Shown piece after piece: positions 5,515 to 7,198 of a stretch of 7,198 nucleotides of DNA. The notes under the pieces are model-generated. The model saw nothing but the letters and a program-made list of their open reading frames with translations, was not told where the DNA came from and searched no databases. The stretch is from Thermoleophilaceae bacterium (lineage in GTDB: Bacteria; Actinomycetota; Thermoleophilia; Solirubrobacterales; Thermoleophilaceae). Location of the stretch: assembly GCA_013812065.1 (NCBI GenBank), contig JACCUC010000064.1, positions 1-7,198 of the forward strand. The letters are read 5' to 3'. The position numbers and the translations under genes are program-made. Position 1 is the first letter of the stretch; each line of letters starts with the position of its first letter.

Positions 5515-6323
5515 CCGCGATCGGCTTCGGCATCGTGGCGCTCGCGGGTTGCGGCGGCGCCGGAGGAGGAGGCGCCGGCGCCGGCGACCCCGCGAAGCAA
5601 GCGCAGCAGGTCGAGAAGCAGTCGCCGCAGGTCGTCAGGAACTGGCTCACGGCCGCGGTCAACCAGGACGCCAAGCAGTACTGCCAACTGATGACGCTTG
5701 ACCTCAAGGAACAGACGACAGGCGCCCAGAGCGACCAGGCCAACCGGAAATGCCAGCAGGTCGCAAAGTCCCCGGGAACCGCCGATCTTCCGGCGCGCTT
5801 CCTCGTCGTCGCCGAGGAGGACGAAGGCAGCACGGAGAAGGTCCAGATCACCAGCAAGGTCCCCGAATCGGTCGAAATGGTCAAGGAAGGTGGCAGCCTG
5901 AAGATCGACCAGGTCTCGGGCGGTCCCAGCGGCGGCGAGGGCCTCGGCGAGCGCGTCAAGCCTTCGGCGGGCAAGCAGGCCGAGACGGTGGTCAAGCAGT
6001 GGATTCTCGCGGGCGTCCAGCAAGACAGCAAGCGGTACTGCCAGCAGCTCACGGTTCGCTACCGCGAGAAGCTGGCGAACGCCCGCAGCGATCAGGCGGC
6101 CAAGAAGTGCGAGCGACTCGTGGTCTCCGGCAATGGGGACCGGCTTCCGCCCGCTGTCGAGACCAAGGTGACGAGCGCCGAACCGCAGTCGGCTGAGGCG
6201 ACAATCCAGTCCTCCGTCCCCGCGACCGTCGAGCTTCGAAAGGAAGGCGGGAGCTTCAAGGTCGACGGCGTGGGCGGGTCGGACGGCGCGAGGAAGGCTA
6301 GAAAATCCGACGCAGGCCGGTGA
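5490..6323 (+). CDS. Lipoprotein with tandemly duplicated extracytoplasmic domain
   Basis: A 277-residue predicted lipoprotein of unknown function. A short signal (residues 1-20, basic Arg4 and a hydrophobic core) ends in the lipobox LAGC with the lipidated Cys21, then a Gly/Ala linker (22-32). The rest is two copies of one domain, about residues 43-145 and 162-264. They align without any gap at an offset of 119 residues: VVRNWLTAAV/VVKQWILAGV (48/167), YCQ (64/183), SDQA..KC (81/200), KEGGS (132/251). About 40 of 100 aligned positions match by hand count. Each copy has two cysteines 23 apart (65/88 and 184/207), likely one disulfide per domain. The pattern of helix, YC, helix, then strands ending in KEGGSLKID suggests an NTF2-like (DUF4878-type) fold; this is a guess. 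GGAGG at 5481-5485 precedes the ATG. The coiled-protein gene follows by 37 bases. Confidence 0.88.
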   Translation: MEARTAHLTAIGFGIVALAGCGGAGGGGAGAGDPAKQAQQVEKQSPQVVRNWLTAAVNQDAKQYCQLMTLDLKEQTTGAQSDQANRKCQQVAKSPGTADLPARFLVVAEEDEGSTEKVQITSKVPESVEMVKEGGSLKIDQVSGGPSGGEGLGERVKPSAGKQAETVVKQWILAGVQQDSKRYCQQLTVRYREKLANARSDQAAKKCERLVVSGNGDRLPPAVETKVTSAEPQSAEATIQSSVPATVELRKEGGSFKVDGVGGSDGARKARKSDAGR

Positions 6324-6360
6324 AAGGGCCGGGCAGTCGCGTCGCGAAGACACTGAGGCC

Positions 6361-6924
6361 GTGCCCCCACTGATCGATCAGCTGCTCCTCCCACCGAAGC
6401 TGGCGGCGCGGGCGCTTGCCGATCTGAGACGGATAGCCCATGCCGTTGGGTCGGTCGGTGCGCTGGCCGACGAGCTCCGGGCTGAGATCGGGCCGGCGGC
6501 GGGGCATCTGCGGCATGCCATTTCGGTGCTCGACTCGCTGCGGGAGGACGTCGGCGGCCTCCGGCGGTCGCTCGACCCGATGAGCGATGATCTCGAAGGC
6601 CTCCGAGAGGCGTTCGAAGGCTCTAACAGGCAGCTTGAGCGCCTGCGCGAGGCGATAACGCCGGAGTTTCGCGGCATCCGCGAGGCGGCCGACCCACTGC
6701 ACCGGGAGCTCGCGGACCAGCGCGCGTCGATCGATGCGTTCGACGCTGACCTCGAGAAGGCGGGCGAGGCGCTCGCGGCACGGCTGGACGCGCTGACCGC
6801 CGCACTCGCGCCGATCGAGCGAGAAGTGGGTGAGGTCCGCGACGTAGTCGAGCCGCTTCAGGGAGCCTCGAAGCGCGTTGGCCGGCTCGCCGACCGCCTG
6901 CCGGGGAGCGACCGCCCCAGCTGA
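6361..6924 (+). CDS. All-helical coiled-coil protein, hypothetical
   Basis: A 187-residue protein that I do not recognise by name, predicted almost wholly alpha-helical, with no signal peptide or membrane helix. The start is GTG at 6361; only a weak GAGG precedes it, and no better in-frame start is seen. The N-terminus (IDQLLLPPKLAARALADLRR, residues 5-24) is an amphipathic helix that could bind a membrane surface or partner. From residue 43 a 28-residue unit recurs, marked by a hydrophobic-x-Pro start at 43, 71, 99 and 149, with hydrophobic residues at unit positions 1, 8 and 15, as in heptads. Leu/Arg/Glu-rich segments such as GLREAFEGSNRQLERLRE (80-97) are typical of long coiled coils. It lies 37 bases after the lipoprotein gene on the same strand, probably co-transcribed, and is followed at once by a 28-bp palindrome. 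Confidence 0.75.
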   Translation: MPPLIDQLLLPPKLAARALADLRRIAHAVGSVGALADELRAEIGPAAGHLRHAISVLDSLREDVGGLRRSLDPMSDDLEGLREAFEGSNRQLERLREAITPEFRGIREAADPLHRELADQRASIDAFDADLEKAGEALAARLDALTAALAPIEREVGEVRDVVEPLQGASKRVGRLADRLPGSDRPS

Positions 6925-6952
6925 GCCGGGTTGGTCGATCGACCAACCCGGC
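6925..6952 (+). terminator. Perfect 28-bp palindrome after the stop codon, likely terminator
   Basis: The first base after the TGA of the coiled-coil gene begins a 28-base sequence identical to its own reverse complement. In RNA it would fold as a 12-bp stem with a GATC loop. Only CTTGGG follows, so there is no U-tract; actinobacterial terminators often lack one. It could instead be a symmetric protein-binding site. Confidence 0.6.
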
Positions 6953-7032
6953 CTTGGGTGAGCGAGCCGGCAAGCGGTCGCGACGACCATGCGGGCCTCC
7001 GGTAGCAACGGCGCAATTTTGTCCGGTTTGCG

Positions 7033-7190
7033 TTAGACGCGGTTCGCGGGTGCTGCCTGGCCGATCCCCTCGTACCGACTCCCGAGACGGTCCAGCCGAG
7101 TCGGCGCTGTTAGACGCGGTGATTTCCGTCGGTTCCTCGTCGCCCATGACGGCATTAGACGCGACGGACCGGACAGAATGCCGCGTCTAA
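7033..7190. repeat. Four copies of a TTAGACGCGG motif, two orientations
   Basis: TTAGACGCGG occurs exactly at 7033-7042 and 7110-7119, as TTAGACGCGA at 7155-7164, and inverted (CCGCGTCTAA) at 7181-7190. The last two face each other with 9-bp matching arms (7155-7163 and 7182-7190). Starts are 77 and 45 bases apart. A second motif, TGTCCGGT (7020-7027), recurs inverted at 7168-7175. The first two copies are preceded by G, giving GTTAGACGCGGT. No gene is seen in 6953-7198; the cluster may continue past the window. Confidence 0.6.
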
Positions 7191-7198
7191 GCAGATTT

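Noticed and set aside
5277..6353. Minus-strand open frames of 358 and 286 codons across the lipoprotein
   Set aside because: They are antisense to a gene with a lipobox, a ribosome site and an internal domain duplication; the antisense products have repetitive leucine/arginine content and no start signal.
7032..7190. Integron attC sites (GTTAGAC fits GTTRRRY)
   Set aside because: No matching RYYYAAC partner site lies at a suitable distance, no integrase or cassette is present, and the seven-base consensus is loose.
1..7198. tRNA, rRNA or insertion sequence
   Set aside because: No GTTCRANNC-bearing cloverleaf, rRNA segment or transposase motif was seen on either strand by eye; a tRNAscan-SE or Rfam search would settle it.

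Overview
This window is high-GC DNA with strong G/C preference at third codon positions, GTG as well as ATG starts, and gene families common in Actinomycetota. The composition and the hypothetical proteins would suit a Thermoleophilia/Solirubrobacterales-type actinobacterium. That placement is an inference; no rRNA or marker gene is present to test it.

Layout. The left half (1-3619) is a minus-strand cluster read right to left: a small SRPBCC-fold protein (3619-3164), a complete ABC exporter half-transporter (3118-1340), and a second half-transporter (1343 to beyond the left edge). The two ABC genes overlap by four bases, and the first carries substitutions typical of the non-catalytic partner in a heterodimeric exporter. 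A set of GCAGGCGC half-sites, including a 12-bp inverted repeat, lies at and just upstream of the SRPBCC start.

The middle holds a plus-strand two-helix membrane protein (3790-4059) convergent with a CsbD-family stress protein (4446-4078). The CsbD gene has a near-consensus sigma-B-type promoter and a good ribosome binding site. Divergent from it is a candidate 50-residue membrane peptide (4539-4691) with its own ribosome binding site, followed by a strong terminator-like hairpin. From 4761 to about 5316 I see no convincing gene, but there is a cluster of inverted and direct repeats.

The right part is a plus-strand pair: a lipoprotein made of two 119-residue-offset copies of one domain (5490-6323), then an all-helical protein with a 28-residue proline-phased repeat (6361-6924), closed by a perfect 28-bp palindrome. 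The last 170 bases contain four copies of a TTAGACGCGG-type motif in two orientations and no gene, and the cluster may continue past the right edge.

Most confident functions: heterodimeric ABC exporter, CsbD stress protein, SRPBCC protein. The lipoprotein, coiled protein and small membrane proteins have no assigned function. I see no complete novel multi-gene system. The most unusual items are the duplicated lipoprotein, the repeat cluster at the right edge, the small membrane peptide and the degenerate ABC subunit.
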